Source: Bordetella petrii (lineage in GTDB: Bacteria; Pseudomonadota; Gammaproteobacteria; Burkholderiales; Burkholderiaceae_B). Taken from it: 64,000 bases of DNA. Positions 18,910-31,848 of this stretch are shown piece after piece. The position numbers and the translations under genes were made by a program. Within the stretch, counting starts at the first letter, position 1; every line of letters starts with the position of its first letter. The stretch spans positions 1-64,000 of the forward strand of contig WMBV01000007.1 of assembly GCA_017745595.1 (NCBI GenBank), in the 5' to 3' direction. The notes below the pieces were generated by a model. It searched no databases and had not been told where the DNA came from. It worked only from the letters and a program-made list of their open reading frames with translations.

Positions 18910-19701
18910 CTATTGCGGTGCCCGCGGATGGCCTTCGGCGGCACTGCGGTACGGCGTGGCGTCGATGCGGTGCTTGCGCATCAGGGCCCAGAAGGCCCGC
19001 CGATGCTTGCTGGACGCGCGCGCCGCCTGGGCCACGTTGCCGGCATGGCGCGACAGGGCCCGGCGCAGGTATTCGCGTTCGAAGCCATCGACCACGCGCG
19101 CCTTGGCTTGCCGGAAAGGTTCTTCGGATTGGGTGGCTTCCTGGGCCTGCAGCGCGGCCAGCGCGGATTCGAGGCGGGCCCGCGTGGCGGCCCGCCGCGC
19201 GCCGGGGCGATGGCCGTATGACGGCACCGGTTCGCGCACGGCGCACGGCATGCCGGCCGCGCCGCCGGGCGGGCGCGGCGACATCGACGGGGGGCCGGCC
19301 CGGCACAGGCGCACCAGGCGGGCGCGCAGTTCGTCGGCACAGGCCGGTGCCCGCATGAAGTCGGCCGCGCCCAGCGCCAGCAGGTCGAGAATGGCGGGCG
19401 CCGTGATGTCGAACACCAGCGCCACCAGCGGCGTGCGGGGCTCGGAGCCCGCATTGGCCAGCACCGTGCGCACCCACGGCAGCGAAGCCGGGGCCACCGG
19501 CACCACGCAGCCATCGAAGCGCCGCAGCGCCAGCCGCGCACGCGCCAGCAGCCGGGTGTCGGGCGCCCCGGGCGCCAGGGTGGAGATTTCCTGCGCATAC
19601 AGCCGCAGGCGGCCCCGCCCGTGATGGCTGTGGACCCAGTCGTGGACCCAGGCCTCGTGGCCGGGCGTCATGAGGACGGCGCAATCGAGAGTTTCCCGCA
19701 A
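18910..19701 (-). CDS. Orphan regulator: degenerate receiver-like domain plus Fis-type HTH
   Basis: About 263 residues if started at the TTG at 19701, which has AAGGAG six bases upstream; an ATG eleven codons downstream and a GTG further upstream are alternatives. The C-terminus (FEREYLRRALSRHAGNVAQA and on) is the Fis-type helix-turn-helix of NtrC-family activators. The middle (ITAPAILDLLALGAADFMRA) resembles the last part of a receiver domain, but no clear phospho-acceptor Asp pattern and no AAA+ ATPase are present. No sensor kinase is adjacent. It lies between atpC and hemE on the same strand; targets are unknown. Confidence 0.7.
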   Translation of the reverse strand: MRETLDCAVLMTPGHEAWVHDWVHSHHGRGRLRLYAQEISTLAPGAPDTRLLARARLALRRFDGCVVPVAPASLPWVRTVLANAGSEPRTPLVALVFDITAPAILDLLALGAADFMRAPACADELRARLVRLCRAGPPSMSPRPPGGAAGMPCAVREPVPSYGHRPGARRAATRARLESALAALQAQEATQSEEPFRQAKARVVDGFEREYLRRALSRHAGNVAQAARASSKHRRAFWALMRKHRIDATPYRSAAEGHPRAPQ

Positions 19702-19879
19702 GATGGACTCCTTGACACATACGCAAAGAAAGAAAGCGTACGCGCCAGGGATATCACGACGATAGTCGCAATTGCCACGCTGCGGGTTATACGTATATGA
19801 CGCGCCAACAAGTTGACACTGGCGCACAATTTGCCCAAACAAGCATCAGCGGCGTGCGCTCCGGCCGGCCGCGCAAAAA
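19702..19879. other. Upstream region of the Fis-type regulator gene
   Basis: This gap is richer in A+T than its surroundings and has several short inverted motifs, including a CGTAC-rich patch (19736-19745) and GTTATACGTATATGACG (19788-19804). It probably holds the regulator's promoter on the minus strand. No single promoter can be named with confidence. Confidence 0.3.
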
Positions 19880-19909
19880 CAAGAAGGGCGGCCGGGGCCG
19901 CCCTTCTTG
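19880..19909 (-). terminator. Rho-independent terminator of the atp operon
   Basis: The 14-base arms CAAGAAGGGCGGCC and GGCCGCCCTTCTTG pair perfectly around a GG loop and, read on the minus strand, are followed by TTTTT-rich sequence. A second GC hairpin (CACGCCGCGC/GCGCGGCGTG, 19917-19939) lies between it and the atpC stop. Confidence 0.85.
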
Positions 19910-19953
19910 CCTGGAACACGCCGCGCAAGGCGCGGCGTGCCAAGTACCGAAAG

Positions 19954-20379
19954 TCAGTGCGTGTTGCGGGTCTGGCGCAGCTTGCGGGCCGCCACCGCCT
20001 GCGCGGCCAGCATGGCCAGCTCGGCTTCGACGACCGCGATGTCCGCCTTGTCTTTGGCGTTGCGCAGGGCCTCTTCGGCCTTTTCGCGCGCCGCCACGGC
20101 ACGGGCTTCGTCCAGGTCGGCGGCACGGATGGCCGTATCGGCCAGCACCGTGACCATGCCCGGCTGCACTTCCAGGATGCCCCCGGCGACGAAGATGTTC
20201 TCCTCGCCTCCATCGGCACGGACGATCTTGACGGTACCGGGGCGTATGCGCGAAATCAGCGGGGTGTGCCCGGGCAGGATGCCCAGCTCGCCCGCCTCGC
20301 CAGGCAGCGTCACGAAGTTCGCCTCACCGGCGAAGATCGCTTCTTCCGCGCTGACGACATCCACTTGCAGGGTAGCCAT
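19954..20379 (-). CDS. atpC: ATP synthase F1 epsilon subunit
   Basis: A 141-residue subunit of the central stalk. It has the N-terminal beta-barrel ([32 protein letters not shown]) and a C-terminal two-helix domain that can inhibit ATP hydrolysis. It is the last gene of the operon, nine bases after atpD, and is followed by the operon's terminator. Confidence 0.96.
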   Translation of the reverse strand: MATLQVDVVSAEEAIFAGEANFVTLPGEAGELGILPGHTPLISRIRPGTVKIVRADGGEENIFVAGGILEVQPGMVTVLADTAIRAADLDEARAVAAREKAEEALRNAKDKADIAVVEAELAMLAAQAVAARKLRQTRNTH

Positions 20380-20388
20380 GTGAGCTCC

Positions 20389-22738
<2,350 letters not shown>

Positions 22739-22785
22739 TGCGCTTTCCTGTTGTAACGGCTTGGCGGGATGCGGCCGGGGCTCGC

Positions 22786-22819
22786 CCCGCCCTACCGTAG
22801 GGCGGGCCCAGGGCCCGCC
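22786..22819 (-). other. Alternative hairpins in the atpA-atpG spacer
   Basis: CCCGCCCTA (22786-22794) pairs with TAGGGCGGG (22798-22806), while the overlapping GGCGGGCCC (22801-22809) pairs with GGGCCCGCC (22811-22819). The two stems share bases, so only one can form at a time. There is no T-run, so this is not a standard terminator; it may be an mRNA processing or repeat element. Confidence 0.55.
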
Positions 22820-22837
22820 GCTACGCCAGACATTGCC

Positions 22838-24379
22838 TTAAAAAGCACCGTGCTTCTTGAAATCCTGGATGGCGGCAGCCAGTTCGGCTTCGTCGTCCTT
22901 GGACAGTTCCTTGGTGTCTTCGACACGCTGGATCAGCCCGGCGTGCTTCGCCTTGAGCTGGTCTTTCAGCGATTTTTCGAAGGCCAGGACCTGCGCCACG
23001 TCCACGTCGTCCAGGTAGCCATTGTTGACCGTGTACAGCGTGACGGCCAGTTCCCACACTTGCAGGGGCTGGTATTGCGGCTGCTTCAGCAGTTCGACCA
23101 CGCGCTTGCCGCGTTCGAGCTGGCGACGGGTGGCGTCGTCGAGGTCGGAGGCGAATTGCGCGAAGGCGGCCAGTTCACGGTACTGCGCCAGGTCGGTACG
23201 GATGCCGCCGGACAGCTTCTTGATGACCTTGGTCTGGGCGGCGCCACCCACGCGCGACACCGAAATACCGGCGTTGATGGCGGGACGCACGCCGGCGTTG
23301 AACAGGTCGGTTTCCAGGAAGATCTGGCCGTCGGTGATCGAGATCACGTTGGTCGGCACGAATGCCGACACGTCGCCCGCCTGGGTTTCGATGATCGGCA
23401 GCGCGGTCAGCGAGCCGGTCTTGCCCTTGACGGCGCCGTTGGTGAACTTCTCGACGTATTCTTCGTTGACGCGCGCGGCGCGTTCGAGCAGGCGCGAGTG
23501 CAGGTAGAACACGTCGCCCGGGTAGGCTTCGCGGCCCGGCGGACGGCGCAGCAGCAGCGAGACCTGGCGATAGGCCCAGGCTTGCTTGGTAAGGTCGTCG
23601 TAAATGATCAGGGCGTCTTCGCCGCGGTCGCGGAAGTACTCGCCCATGGTGCAGCCGGCGTAGGCGGCCAGGTACTGCATGGCGGCCGAGTCGGACGCCG
23701 AGGCGGCCACGACGATGGTGTATTCCATGGCGCCGTGCTCTTCGAGCTTGCGCACCACGTTGTTGATGGTCGACGCCTTCTGGCCGATGGCGACGTACAC
23801 GCAGGTGACACCCTTGCCCTTCTGGCTGATGATGGTGTCGACCGCGACGGCGGTTTTACCGGTCTGGCGGTCGCCGATGATCAGTTCGCGCTGGCCGCGG
23901 CCGATAGGCACCATCGAGTCGATGGCCTTGATGCCGGTTTGCAGCGGCTGCGACACCGAGCGGCGGGCGATCACGCCGGGCGCCACTTTTTCGATGATGT
24001 CGGTTTCTTTGGTGTCGATGGGGCCCTTGCCGTCGATGGGCACGCCCAGCGTGTTGACCACGCGGCCCTTCAGTTCGGGGCCGACCGGCACTTCAAGGAT
24101 GCGGCCGGTGGTCTTGACCTGGTTGCCTTCGGACACGCCGGTGTAGTCGCCCAGAATCACGGCGCCGACGGAGTCGCGCTCGAGGTTCAGCGCCACGCCG
24201 AAAACGTTGTTGGGGAATTCGAGCATTTCGCCCTGCATCACGTCGGACAGGCCGTGGATGCGGGTAATGCCGTCGGTTACGGACACGACGGTGCCCTGGG
24301 TGCGAATGTCAGCCGAAGTGCCCAGGCCCTCGATGCGGCTCTTGAGCAGTTCGCTGATCTCGGAGGGATTGAGTTGCAT
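22838..24379 (-). CDS. atpA: ATP synthase F1 alpha subunit
   Basis: A 513-residue non-catalytic nucleotide-binding subunit. The P-loop is GDRQTGKT, and the conserved [21 protein letters not shown] stretch, with its arginine finger region further on ([11 protein letters not shown]), is present. The ATG follows atpH by 39 bases. Length equals that of E. coli AtpA. Confidence 0.98.
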   Translation of the reverse strand: MQLNPSEISELLKSRIEGLGTSADIRTQGTVVSVTDGITRIHGLSDVMQGEMLEFPNNVFGVALNLERDSVGAVILGDYTGVSEGNQVKTTGRILEVPVGPELKGRVVNTLGVPIDGKGPIDTKETDIIEKVAPGVIARRSVSQPLQTGIKAIDSMVPIGRGQRELIIGDRQTGKTAVAVDTIISQKGKGVTCVYVAIGQKASTINNVVRKLEEHGAMEYTIVVAASASDSAAMQYLAAYAGCTMGEYFRDRGEDALIIYDDLTKQAWAYRQVSLLLRRPPGREAYPGDVFYLHSRLLERAARVNEEYVEKFTNGAVKGKTGSLTALPIIETQAGDVSAFVPTNVISITDGQIFLETDLFNAGVRPAINAGISVSRVGGAAQTKVIKKLSGGIRTDLAQYRELAAFAQFASDLDDATRRQLERGKRVVELLKQPQYQPLQVWELAVTLYTVNNGYLDDVDVAQVLAFEKSLKDQLKAKHAGLIQRVEDTKELSKDDEAELAAAIQDFKKHGAF

Positions 24380-24418
24380 ATTGACTCCTGGAATCCTGTT
24401 TGTCTGGCCGTGCGCGCG

Positions 24419-24958
24419 TCAGGCGGCCAGCGTATCCCGCAAGCGGGCCAATTGGGCTTGTACGGAAGTATCGAGCACCTGGTCGCCAACCGCCACGCGC
24501 ACGCCGCCGATGAGCGACTTGTCGACCGTGACGCTGGGATTGAGCTTGAGACCGAACTTGGTTTCGAGCGCGTCGACCAGTTCTTTGACCTGGGCGTCGC
24601 TGAGCTCGAACGCACTGATGATTTCCGCCTGCGCCGTACCTTCGTGGCGATTCTTCAGCGCGACGAATTGCTGGGCGATGCTGGGCAGCAGCAGCAGCCG
24701 GTCGTTGGCAACCAGCAGTTCGATGAAATTGCGAGCGGCCTGCGGCAGTTCGGCCTTGATCAGGCCGGTGAACAGCTCGATGCGCTGCGTATCACCCAGG
24801 CGCGGATCGGACATCGCTTCACGCACGTCGGGGTGGTCGGCCAGCTGGGCCAGTTCGCCGATCAGGTTGGCCCAGGCCGGCAAGCCGGCCTTGTCATCGC
24901 GCGCCGCGCCAAAAAGCGCCTCGGCGTACGGCCTGGCGACAGTGGAAAGTTCAGCCAT
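24419..24958 (-). CDS. atpH: ATP synthase F1 delta subunit
   Basis: A 179-residue peripheral-stalk subunit joining F1 to the b subunits. The N-terminal signature ([15 protein letters not shown]) and the C-terminal INGGV-like strand ([19 protein letters not shown]) are present. It starts 12 bases after atpF. Confidence 0.96.
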   Translation of the reverse strand: MAELSTVARPYAEALFGAARDDKAGLPAWANLIGELAQLADHPDVREAMSDPRLGDTQRIELFTGLIKAELPQAARNFIELLVANDRLLLLPSIAQQFVALKNRHEGTAQAEIISAFELSDAQVKELVDALETKFGLKLNPSVTVDKSLIGGVRVAVGDQVLDTSVQAQLARLRDTLAA

Positions 24959-24970
24959 GGCGGTCCCGGT

Positions 24971-25441
24971 TTAGAGCTGCGCCTTGAGCTGGTCGAGCAG
25001 CTCGGCGTGGGCGCGGGCGTCGACCTCGCGCTTGAGGATCTGTTCAGCACCCTTGATGGCCAGCGCGGCGACGTCGTCGCGCAGCACATCGCGGGCCCGC
25101 TGGACTTCCTGCGCGGCATCTTGCGCCGCCTGGGCGACGATGCGGGCGCGTTCAGCCTCGGCTTCGCGGCGAGCCTGCTCGATCAGCGAGGCGGCCTGCT
25201 TTTCGGCCTCGATGATGCGGGCGTGGTTCTCGGATTTGGCAGAAGCCTCGATCAGACTGACGCGCGCTTGGGCTTGGGCCAGGTCGGCCTTGCCCTTCTC
25301 GGCGGCGGCCAGGCCGTCGGCGATTTTTTGGCGGCGCTCGTCCATCGCCTTCGTCAGGGGCGGCCACACGAATTTCATCGTGAACCAGCCCAGAACGAAG
25401 AACACGAGCATCTGGAAAAAGATCGTCGCGTTCAGATTCAC
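24971..25441 (-). CDS. atpF: ATP synthase Fo subunit b
   Basis: A 156-residue peripheral-stalk subunit. One N-terminal membrane segment ([16 protein letters not shown]) is followed by a long Ala/Glu/Arg-rich helix suited to a dimeric coiled coil. Same length as E. coli AtpF. Confidence 0.96.
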   Translation of the reverse strand: MNLNATIFFQMLVFFVLGWFTMKFVWPPLTKAMDERRQKIADGLAAAEKGKADLAQAQARVSLIEASAKSENHARIIEAEKQAASLIEQARREAEAERARIVAQAAQDAAQEVQRARDVLRDDVAALAIKGAEQILKREVDARAHAELLDQLKAQL

Positions 25442-25514
25442 GGTCGTTCCTTTAACACCTTGCGGCCCCGGACGCGTGAAAGGCGTCGCGGAGCACTCGA
25501 TACTTGGCCGGCAT

Positions 25515-25567
25515 GCAGCGAAAGGCTTTCGCTGCCGCCGGCGTCAAGCCCGCCATTGCGCCGGCGG
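25515..25567 (-). other. Two hairpins in the atpE-atpF spacer
   Basis: GCAGCGAAA (25515-25523) pairs with TTTCGCTGC (25527-25535), and CCGCCGGCG (25535-25543) pairs with CGCCGGCGG (25559-25567). Downstream of atpE in the transcript, they could protect the atpE end of the mRNA and help its high expression. This is inferred from position. Confidence 0.5.
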
Positions 25568-25589
25568 GCGTTGCCATGAACCGCCGGGC

Positions 25590-25859
<270 letters not shown>

Positions 25860-25946
25860 TCAAATTGTAAGAAAATGGTACTGCTTGGAATGCAAGAAAA
25901 CCTTGCGCCCCGGACGCGGGCGGCTTGCCCGCGCCAGGAATAGGGG

Positions 25947-26828
25947 TCAGTGCCCTTCGTGTGCCTGGCCGATGTACACCAGCGTCAGCATCATGAAGAT
26001 GAAAGCCTGCAACAGCACGATCAGGATGTGGAAGATGGCCCACACCGAACCGGCCAGTACGTGGCCGAGGCCCAGGCCGACGCTGGCCGCGTTCAGGCCC
26101 GTCCAGGCGCCGCCCAGCAGGGCGATCAGCATGAAAATGAGTTCGCCGGCGAACATGTTGCCGAACAACCGCATGCCCAGCGACACCGACTTGGCGGCGT
26201 ATTCGATCAGGTTGAGCAGCAGGTTGGCGGGAGCCAGCACCAGCGCGCCGATGCCATGGGCATGGAAGGGAGCGGTGAAGAGTTCTTTGACGAAGCCGCC
26301 CGGGTGCTTGATCTTGATGCCGTAGTAGAACATCAGCAGCAGCACGCCCAGCGACATGCCCATGGGCACGTTCAGGTCGGCGGTGGGAAGAATGCGGTGG
26401 TAGTAGAGCGGATCGCCATGGTGCGCGCCCAGGCCGGTCCAGCGCCAGATGGTGGGCATCAGGTCGACCGGGATCAGGTCGAGCGCGTTCATCAGGATGA
26501 TCCAGAGGAACACGGTCAGGGCCAGCGGGGCCACGAACAGGCGGCTTTTGGCGTTGGTGACGATGCCCTTGGCCTGTTCGTCGACCATGTCGACGATCAT
26601 TTCGACGAAGGCCTGGAAACGGCCCGGCACACCGGCGGAGGCGCGGCGCGCGGCCAGCCACAGGAACAGCACCACGATCAGGCCGGTGAGGGCGGACCAG
26701 AACACCGAGTCATAGTTGATGACGTTGAACTGGGCGATGACGGACTGCTTTTCGCCAATATTGTTCAAGTGCACCAGGTGGTGCTGAATATACGCGGACT
26801 GAGGCGATACGTCGCTGGCAGCAGCCAT
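25947..26828 (-). CDS. atpB: ATP synthase Fo subunit a
   Basis: A 293-residue membrane subunit forming the proton half-channels. The essential arginine lies in [14 protein letters not shown] and the late histidine/glutamine region in the last helix is present. It has about five to six membrane segments. A short spacer separates it from atpI. Confidence 0.96.
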   Translation of the reverse strand: MAAASDVSPQSAYIQHHLVHLNNIGEKQSVIAQFNVINYDSVFWSALTGLIVVLFLWLAARRASAGVPGRFQAFVEMIVDMVDEQAKGIVTNAKSRLFVAPLALTVFLWIILMNALDLIPVDLMPTIWRWTGLGAHHGDPLYYHRILPTADLNVPMGMSLGVLLLMFYYGIKIKHPGGFVKELFTAPFHAHGIGALVLAPANLLLNLIEYAAKSVSLGMRLFGNMFAGELIFMLIALLGGAWTGLNAASVGLGLGHVLAGSVWAIFHILIVLLQAFIFMMLTLVYIGQAHEGH

Positions 26829-26896
26829 TTGAACCCTACCCTGTTTGCTGAGTGCCCGGATCTTGCGAACCGGCCGTTTGCATGATTTTTAAACAG

Positions 26897-27325
26897 CTAA
26901 GACAACTTGCGGAACATCAACAGCAGGAGATAGCCCTTGAGCGTGAAGATCAGTCCGAGCAGCACCGCCGGCCATACCAGCCAGTTTTGCGCCACACGCG
27001 ACAGCAGCCACAACAGCAATGCCGTCATGAGCAGCTTGACCATCTCGCCGAGGAAAAAAGTAACGGGACTGGCTTGACCAGACTTGAGCACGTTGATGAG
27101 CAGGCGCAATGCAAACAACGCATTGGGTATGAAATACGCCACCGCCCCCGCCAACGCCGACAACCCTGCCGCCGCACCCGCAATGATCCCTGCAATCGCT
27201 GCCGCCGCGAGCCCCATGGCACCCTGCGCCGCCAATGCCCACAAGAGCCCCCGGCAAGCCTGAGCATCGAGTGCCGCGCGATCGGCATCGGTAAGCACCG
27301 GATTCTGTTCCACCAGGCTTTGCAT
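26897..27325 (-). CDS. atpI: ATP synthase subunit I (assembly factor-like)
   Basis: About 142 residues from the ATG at 27325, which has GGGGAA five bases upstream; ATG at 27355 or GTG at 27373 would add 10 or 16 residues. Four hydrophobic segments are visible, the last being WLVWPAVLLGLIFTLKGYLLLL, as in AtpI proteins that aid assembly of the c-ring. It is the first gene of the operon, as usual. Confidence 0.85.
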   Translation of the reverse strand: MQSLVEQNPVLTDADRAALDAQACRGLLWALAAQGAMGLAAAAIAGIIAGAAAGLSALAGAVAYFIPNALFALRLLINVLKSGQASPVTFFLGEMVKLLMTALLLWLLSRVAQNWLVWPAVLLGLIFTLKGYLLLLMFRKLS

Positions 27326-27405
27326 CAAGCTTCCCCGCCCTTGCGTCAAAGACATGCGCGGCGGGCTCGCCACGTGTTTTTATCCCGCAAGCGTCAAACC
27401 CGTAG

Positions 27406-27435
27406 AGTATAGCGTGATTCGTTTTGGTCGAGCAA
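27406..27435 (-). promoter_or_regulatory. Likely promoter of the atp operon
   Basis: On the minus strand a TATACT -10 (27406-27411) follows a TTGCTC -35-like hexamer (27430-27435) with 18-bp spacing. It lies 80 bases upstream of the chosen atpI start. Confidence 0.55.
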
Positions 27436-27440
27436 ATGAA

Positions 27441-27468
27441 GAAACGGCGCCGAAGTGATTCGGCGCCG
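27441..27468 (-). terminator. Terminator of the DUF1254/DUF1214 gene
   Basis: CGGCGCCGAA (27445-27454) and TTCGGCGCCG (27459-27468) form a perfect stem with a four-base loop; on the minus strand TTTCTTCATTTG follows. It lies directly ahead of the atp promoter and would insulate it. Confidence 0.7.
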
Positions 27469-27504
27469 CTCGCGGGGCGCGGCGCGGGACGGCCCGCCAG
27501 GGGA

Positions 27505-29082
27505 TCAGTCTTCCTGGACGGGCGGCGGTGCCCACTGGCCATCGAGGGCGATGTCTTTGGGCCAGTACAACCGCATGTTGAGCGTGAAGTTGCCCTGGTC
27601 GGGCGCGGGCAGCCAGTTTTGCGACTTGCGGGGGCCCGGGTCGTCGCGCTGGATGTAGAGGTCGAGCGAGCCGTCGGCGTTGTATTGCAGGGGATCGGTA
27701 CTGCGCAGCGCGTAGCGGCCGATGCGGTTGGCGGCCAGCCCGTTCTGGGCGTTATACAGAATCAAAGACCACGACGCATTGACCGGCGGCAACTGCCCCT
27801 TATCGAAATGCAGAACGTATTCTTTATCGCTGCGCAGCAAATCGCCGTCGTCGTCGATGCTGGTCACCGGATACAGGGCATCCTGCGGCGTGGTGGCGCC
27901 CAGGCCCGCATACGCCACGGAGGCGCGCCGCGCGTAGTCGGTGCCATACGAACCGATGCCGTACAGCACGGTGTTCCAGCCATTCATCGGCATGCCCAAT
28001 TGCGCCACGCCATCGGCAATGCGGCGGCCGGCCACCGGCCGGGCGTCGGCCAGCGCCTGCTGCACGGCGGGGTCGAGCCGGCTGTACGAGAACGGCTGCG
28101 GGCCCGCCAGGCCGATGCGGCGCATGCGCATCAGCATGGCGTTGTCGTTGGCGTGCGGCGGGTTGGCGGCCAGTAGTTCCGAGAACACGGTGAAGAAGGT
28201 GGCCGGGTCCATGGTGGCCACCTGCTCGCCCGGCGTGCCCTGGGCGTTCCAGGTGACCGACGACGCGGGCAGCGGCGGCGGCATCGCCGGGGCGGCCCCC
28301 ATCGGGGTGTAGCCGGGGCTGGCGGGGCTTTGCGGCCACACCGCCGGCTTGGCGGCGCCGCGGCGCGGCGGCGCGGCCGGCACCGGCGGCGGCACGGCCA
28401 TCGGCGCGGCCGTCATGCCGGCCTGGAACTGGTTCACCGCCCCGTATTCGCCGGCGCCGCCCGTCTGGATGCGGGCAATCAGCCAGCCCATGTTGGTGGG
28501 GCTGCGCACGACCTCGACGCCGATCGGCGGGGTGCCCTGCCAGTGCGGGCCGACGATGGCGAAGGACTGCTCGCCGTTGCCGGTGGTGCGGGTGCCCAGC
28601 GACGCGAATTCGTCGGTCCACATGTCCAGCAGCGACATCGCGTAGTAGCGGCCGCCCGACGCGGGCACGCGCACGATCAGCGGCTGGCGGGATACGTCGT
28701 ACCACAGGCTGGAATACAGCATGTCGGTACTGGGCCAGGCCACGTCGGTGGCGCCCGGGCCGGGAAACACGGTGCGGTGGCCGAACTGGTTCATGGGCGC
28801 CTTGCCCGCCAGGGCCGTCTGGACCTGGGTCGAGGCCCGGCGCGTCGCCTCCATCAGCACCATCGGATAGGCATACAGATAGGCATCGACCGCGATATCC
28901 CGCAGTTCTTCGGCGCTCATGGCCGGGCCGGGCGCGGCCATGGGGGTTTCGGACACCAGCCGCATCGAGGGCTGCGGATACTGGGCCTGGGCCGGCGCGG
29001 CGCAGGCAAAGCAGGCGCCCAGCGCGCCGGCCAGGACGGCGCGGGGCCAGCGGCGGGCAGAGACAAACGGACGACTATGCAT
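27505..29082 (-). CDS. Exported DUF1254/DUF1214 protein
   Basis: A 525-residue protein with a signal peptide (residues 1 to about 34, ACFACAAPAQA). The N-terminal half matches the DUF1254 pattern (AYLYAYPMVLMEATRR, MNQFGHRTVFPGP, DMLYSSLWYDVSR) and the C-terminal half the DUF1214 pattern (GQLPPVNASWSLILYN, IGRYALRSTDPL). Residues about 227-275 are an unusual Pro/Ala-rich insert. AAGGAG precedes the ATG at 29082, and an upstream in-frame start would spoil the signal peptide. The function of this family is not established; related proteins are annotated as integral membrane or exported proteins. Confidence 0.85.
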   Translation of the reverse strand: MHSRPFVSARRWPRAVLAGALGACFACAAPAQAQYPQPSMRLVSETPMAAPGPAMSAEELRDIAVDAYLYAYPMVLMEATRRASTQVQTALAGKAPMNQFGHRTVFPGPGATDVAWPSTDMLYSSLWYDVSRQPLIVRVPASGGRYYAMSLLDMWTDEFASLGTRTTGNGEQSFAIVGPHWQGTPPIGVEVVRSPTNMGWLIARIQTGGAGEYGAVNQFQAGMTAAPMAVPPPVPAAPPRRGAAKPAVWPQSPASPGYTPMGAAPAMPPPLPASSVTWNAQGTPGEQVATMDPATFFTVFSELLAANPPHANDNAMLMRMRRIGLAGPQPFSYSRLDPAVQQALADARPVAGRRIADGVAQLGMPMNGWNTVLYGIGSYGTDYARRASVAYAGLGATTPQDALYPVTSIDDDGDLLRSDKEYVLHFDKGQLPPVNASWSLILYNAQNGLAANRIGRYALRSTDPLQYNADGSLDLYIQRDDPGPRKSQNWLPAPDQGNFTLNMRLYWPKDIALDGQWAPPPVQED

Positions 29083-29243
29083 GAGGGCTCCTTGTTCGTT
29101 ATTGGCAAACGAGCCGGCCGCACGCCCATAGGGACGCGCGGCCATTTTCAACATAACGCCGTTCCAGGATAGGCGCGGAACCTGCAACAAGGCTGGGTCC
29201 AAAGGTTACAGCGCGCAACCGTGTGCGCCCGCGCCCGGGCGGT

Positions 29244-30020
29244 TTACTTGTGGCGGAAGACCGGCGGGCGCTTTTCCACGAAGGCGGCCATGCCCTCTTT
29301 CTGGTCTTCGGTGGCGAACAGCGAATGGAAGACGCGGCGTTCGAACAGCAGCCCTTCGTTGAGCGACGATTCGAAGGCGCGGTTGACGCATTCTTTGGCC
29401 ATCATGGCCGAAGGCAGCGACATCGAGGCAATGACGGTGGCGGCCTCGAGGGCCTCGTCCATCAGCTTGCCGGCCGGCACCACGCGCGACACCAGGCCGG
29501 CCCGCTCGGCTTCTTCGGCGCCCATCATGCGGGCGGTCAGGGCCAGGTCCATGGCCTTGGCCTTGCCCACCGCGCGGGGCAGGCGCTGCGTGCCGCCCGC
29601 GCCGGGAATGACGCCCAGCTTGATTTCCGGCTGGCCGAACTTGGCGGTGTCGGCGGCGATGATGATGTCGCACATCATGGCCAGCTCGCAGCCGCCGCCC
29701 AGGGCGTAGCCGGACACGGCCGCGATGACGGGCTTGCGGATGCGTTTCAGGGTTTCCCAGTTGCGGGTGATGTACTCGCTGCCATAGACGTCCATGTACG
29801 ACCAGTCTTTCATGGCGCCGATGTCGGCCCCGGCCGCGAACGCCTTTTCGCTGCCCGTGATGACCACGGCCCCGATGCCGTCGTCGGCCTCGAAGGCCAG
29901 CAGCGCGGCCCCCAGCTCGTCCATGAGCTGATCATTGAGCGCGTTGAGCGCCTTGGGACGGTTCAGCGTCAGCAAGCCGACGCGGCCGCGGGTTTCGACC
30001 AGCACAAAGGTTTCGCTCAT
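29244..30020 (-). CDS. Enoyl-CoA hydratase (crotonase family)
   Basis: A 258-residue crotonase-fold enzyme that adds water to trans-2-enoyl-CoA in fatty-acid or aromatic-acid breakdown. The oxyanion-hole segment [10 protein letters not shown] and both catalytic glutamates (Glu112 in GGCELA, Glu132 in QPEIKLG) are present, followed by the [10 protein letters not shown] motif, so the enzyme should be active. It is divergent from the M61 peptidase gene and has no pathway neighbours, so its chain-length range is open. Confidence 0.92.
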   Translation of the reverse strand: MSETFVLVETRGRVGLLTLNRPKALNALNDQLMDELGAALLAFEADDGIGAVVITGSEKAFAAGADIGAMKDWSYMDVYGSEYITRNWETLKRIRKPVIAAVSGYALGGGCELAMMCDIIIAADTAKFGQPEIKLGVIPGAGGTQRLPRAVGKAKAMDLALTARMMGAEEAERAGLVSRVVPAGKLMDEALEAATVIASMSLPSAMMAKECVNRAFESSLNEGLLFERRVFHSLFATEDQKEGMAAFVEKRPPVFRHK

Positions 30021-30067
30021 GGGTGTCTCCTGAAGTAAGTCCGGGAACGGGGAAGTAAGATAGCGCA

Positions 30068-31831
30068 ATGGACAAACCCGTAATTTACCGCCTGGAACCC
30101 CACGACCCCGCCGGCCATCGCTACCGTATCACCTTGACGGTACCCGAGCCCGACCCCGCCGGCCAGCGCCTGGCTCTGCCGGCCTGGATTCCCGGCAGCT
30201 ACCTGATCCGCGATTTCTCGCGCCAGATCGAGACCCTGCAGGCGCGGGCCGGCGGCCGGGCGGTCGCCGTGACCAAGCTCGACAACCATACCTGGCAGGC
30301 CGCGCCCTGCGACGGCCCCTTGCAGGTCGACTACACCGTGTACGCCTGGGATCTGTCGGTGCGCGGCGCGCACCTGGACGAGACGCACGGGTTTTTCAAT
30401 GGCACCAGCGTGTTCCTGCGCGTGGAGGGCCGCGAAACGGCGCCCTGCCTGCTGGACCTGGCGCCGCCGCGCGGCATCGCCGGCTGGAAGGTCTACACCA
30501 GCCTGCCCGAGGCGCGCGGCCACGCCGGCGCGGCCCGGCGCCACGGTTTCGGCCTTTACCTGGCGCCCGATTACGACGCCCTGATCGACCACCCCGTCGA
30601 GATGGGCACGCCCCAGGTGGCGCGCTTTACGGCGCACGGGGCCGAACACGAACTGGTGTTCACGGGCGTGGCGCCGCGCCTGGACCTGGCGCGCATCGCC
30701 GCCGACGCGCGCCGCATCTGCGAAACCCAGATCGCGTTTTTCGAGCCGCGCGGCAAGCGCGCGCCATTCCTGGACAGCAGCGACCGCTATGTGTTCATGA
30801 CCATGGTGGTGGGCGATGGCCACGGCGGCCTGGAACACCGCGCCAGCACCGCGCTGATGGCCTCGCGCAAAGACTTGCCGGTGCTGGGCCAGCAAGGCCA
30901 GGGCGAGGGCTACCGCGGCTTCCTGGGGTTGCTCAGCCACGAATATTTCCATACGTGGAACGTCAAGCGCATCAAGCCGGCCGCCTTTGCGCCCTACCAC
31001 CTGCAACAGCCCGACCTGACCCGGCTGCTGTGGGTGTTCGAAGGGTTCACGTCGTATTACGACGACCTGATGCTGCTGCGCGCGGGCGCCATCGGCCTGA
31101 CCGACTACCTGCGCCTGCTGGCCAAGACCATCACCGGCGTGGCGCGCACGCCGGGACGGCGCAAGCAGTCGGTGGCCGACAGTTCGTTCGACGCCTGGAC
31201 CCGCTATTACAAGCAGGACGAGAACTCGCCCAACGCCCTGGTCAGCTATTACACCAAGGGCGCGCTGGTGGCGCTGGGCCTGGACCTGACCATCCGCCGC
31301 GATAGCAGCGGCACGCGCTCGCTGGACGACGTGATGCGCCTGCTATGGCAGCGCTACGGCCGCGACTTTTATCGCGGCAAGGCGCAGGGCCTGCCCGAAG
31401 ATGCCCTGCCGGGGCTGGTGCGCGAAGCCACGGGCGTGGATGTGCGGCGCTTCGTGGCGCGCCACGCCTACGGCACGGCCGACGTGCCCCTGGCCGAACT
31501 GCTGGCGCCGCACGGCATCGGCATGCAATGGAAGCCGTCCGTCAACATCCCGTCGCTGGACGTGCGCACCCGCAAGCAGGGCGACGCGCTGGCGCTGGCC
31601 ACCGTGCTCGAAGGCGGCGCGGCCCACAAGGGCGGCCTGGCGGCCGGCGACGTGCTGGTGGCGGTGGACGGCTTGCGCGTGGACGCGCCGGCCGGGCTGG
31701 AACAATTGCTGGCGCAGTACCGTGCCGGCGAGCGGGTGACGGTGCATGTTTTCCGGCGCGACGAACTGCGCGCCTTCACCGTCCGCCTGGCGCCGCCGGC
31801 GGCGCTGGACTGCGTGCTGTCGGCGAAATAG
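30068..31831 (+). CDS. M61-family glycyl aminopeptidase with PDZ domain
   Basis: A 587-residue metallopeptidase. An N-terminal beta domain ([29 protein letters not shown]) precedes the zinc site HEYFH (residues 291-295) with the downstream Glu in [11 protein letters not shown], and a C-terminal PDZ domain ([21 protein letters not shown]). No signal peptide is visible, so it is probably cytoplasmic. The family removes N-terminal glycine and some other residues from peptides. Confidence 0.92.
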   Translation: MDKPVIYRLEPHDPAGHRYRITLTVPEPDPAGQRLALPAWIPGSYLIRDFSRQIETLQARAGGRAVAVTKLDNHTWQAAPCDGPLQVDYTVYAWDLSVRGAHLDETHGFFNGTSVFLRVEGRETAPCLLDLAPPRGIAGWKVYTSLPEARGHAGAARRHGFGLYLAPDYDALIDHPVEMGTPQVARFTAHGAEHELVFTGVAPRLDLARIAADARRICETQIAFFEPRGKRAPFLDSSDRYVFMTMVVGDGHGGLEHRASTALMASRKDLPVLGQQGQGEGYRGFLGLLSHEYFHTWNVKRIKPAAFAPYHLQQPDLTRLLWVFEGFTSYYDDLMLLRAGAIGLTDYLRLLAKTITGVARTPGRRKQSVADSSFDAWTRYYKQDENSPNALVSYYTKGALVALGLDLTIRRDSSGTRSLDDVMRLLWQRYGRDFYRGKAQGLPEDALPGLVREATGVDVRRFVARHAYGTADVPLAELLAPHGIGMQWKPSVNIPSLDVRTRKQGDALALATVLEGGAAHKGGLAAGDVLVAVDGLRVDAPAGLEQLLAQYRAGERVTVHVFRRDELRAFTVRLAPPAALDCVLSAK

Positions 31832-31848
31832 CGGCGCACACCCCCGCG

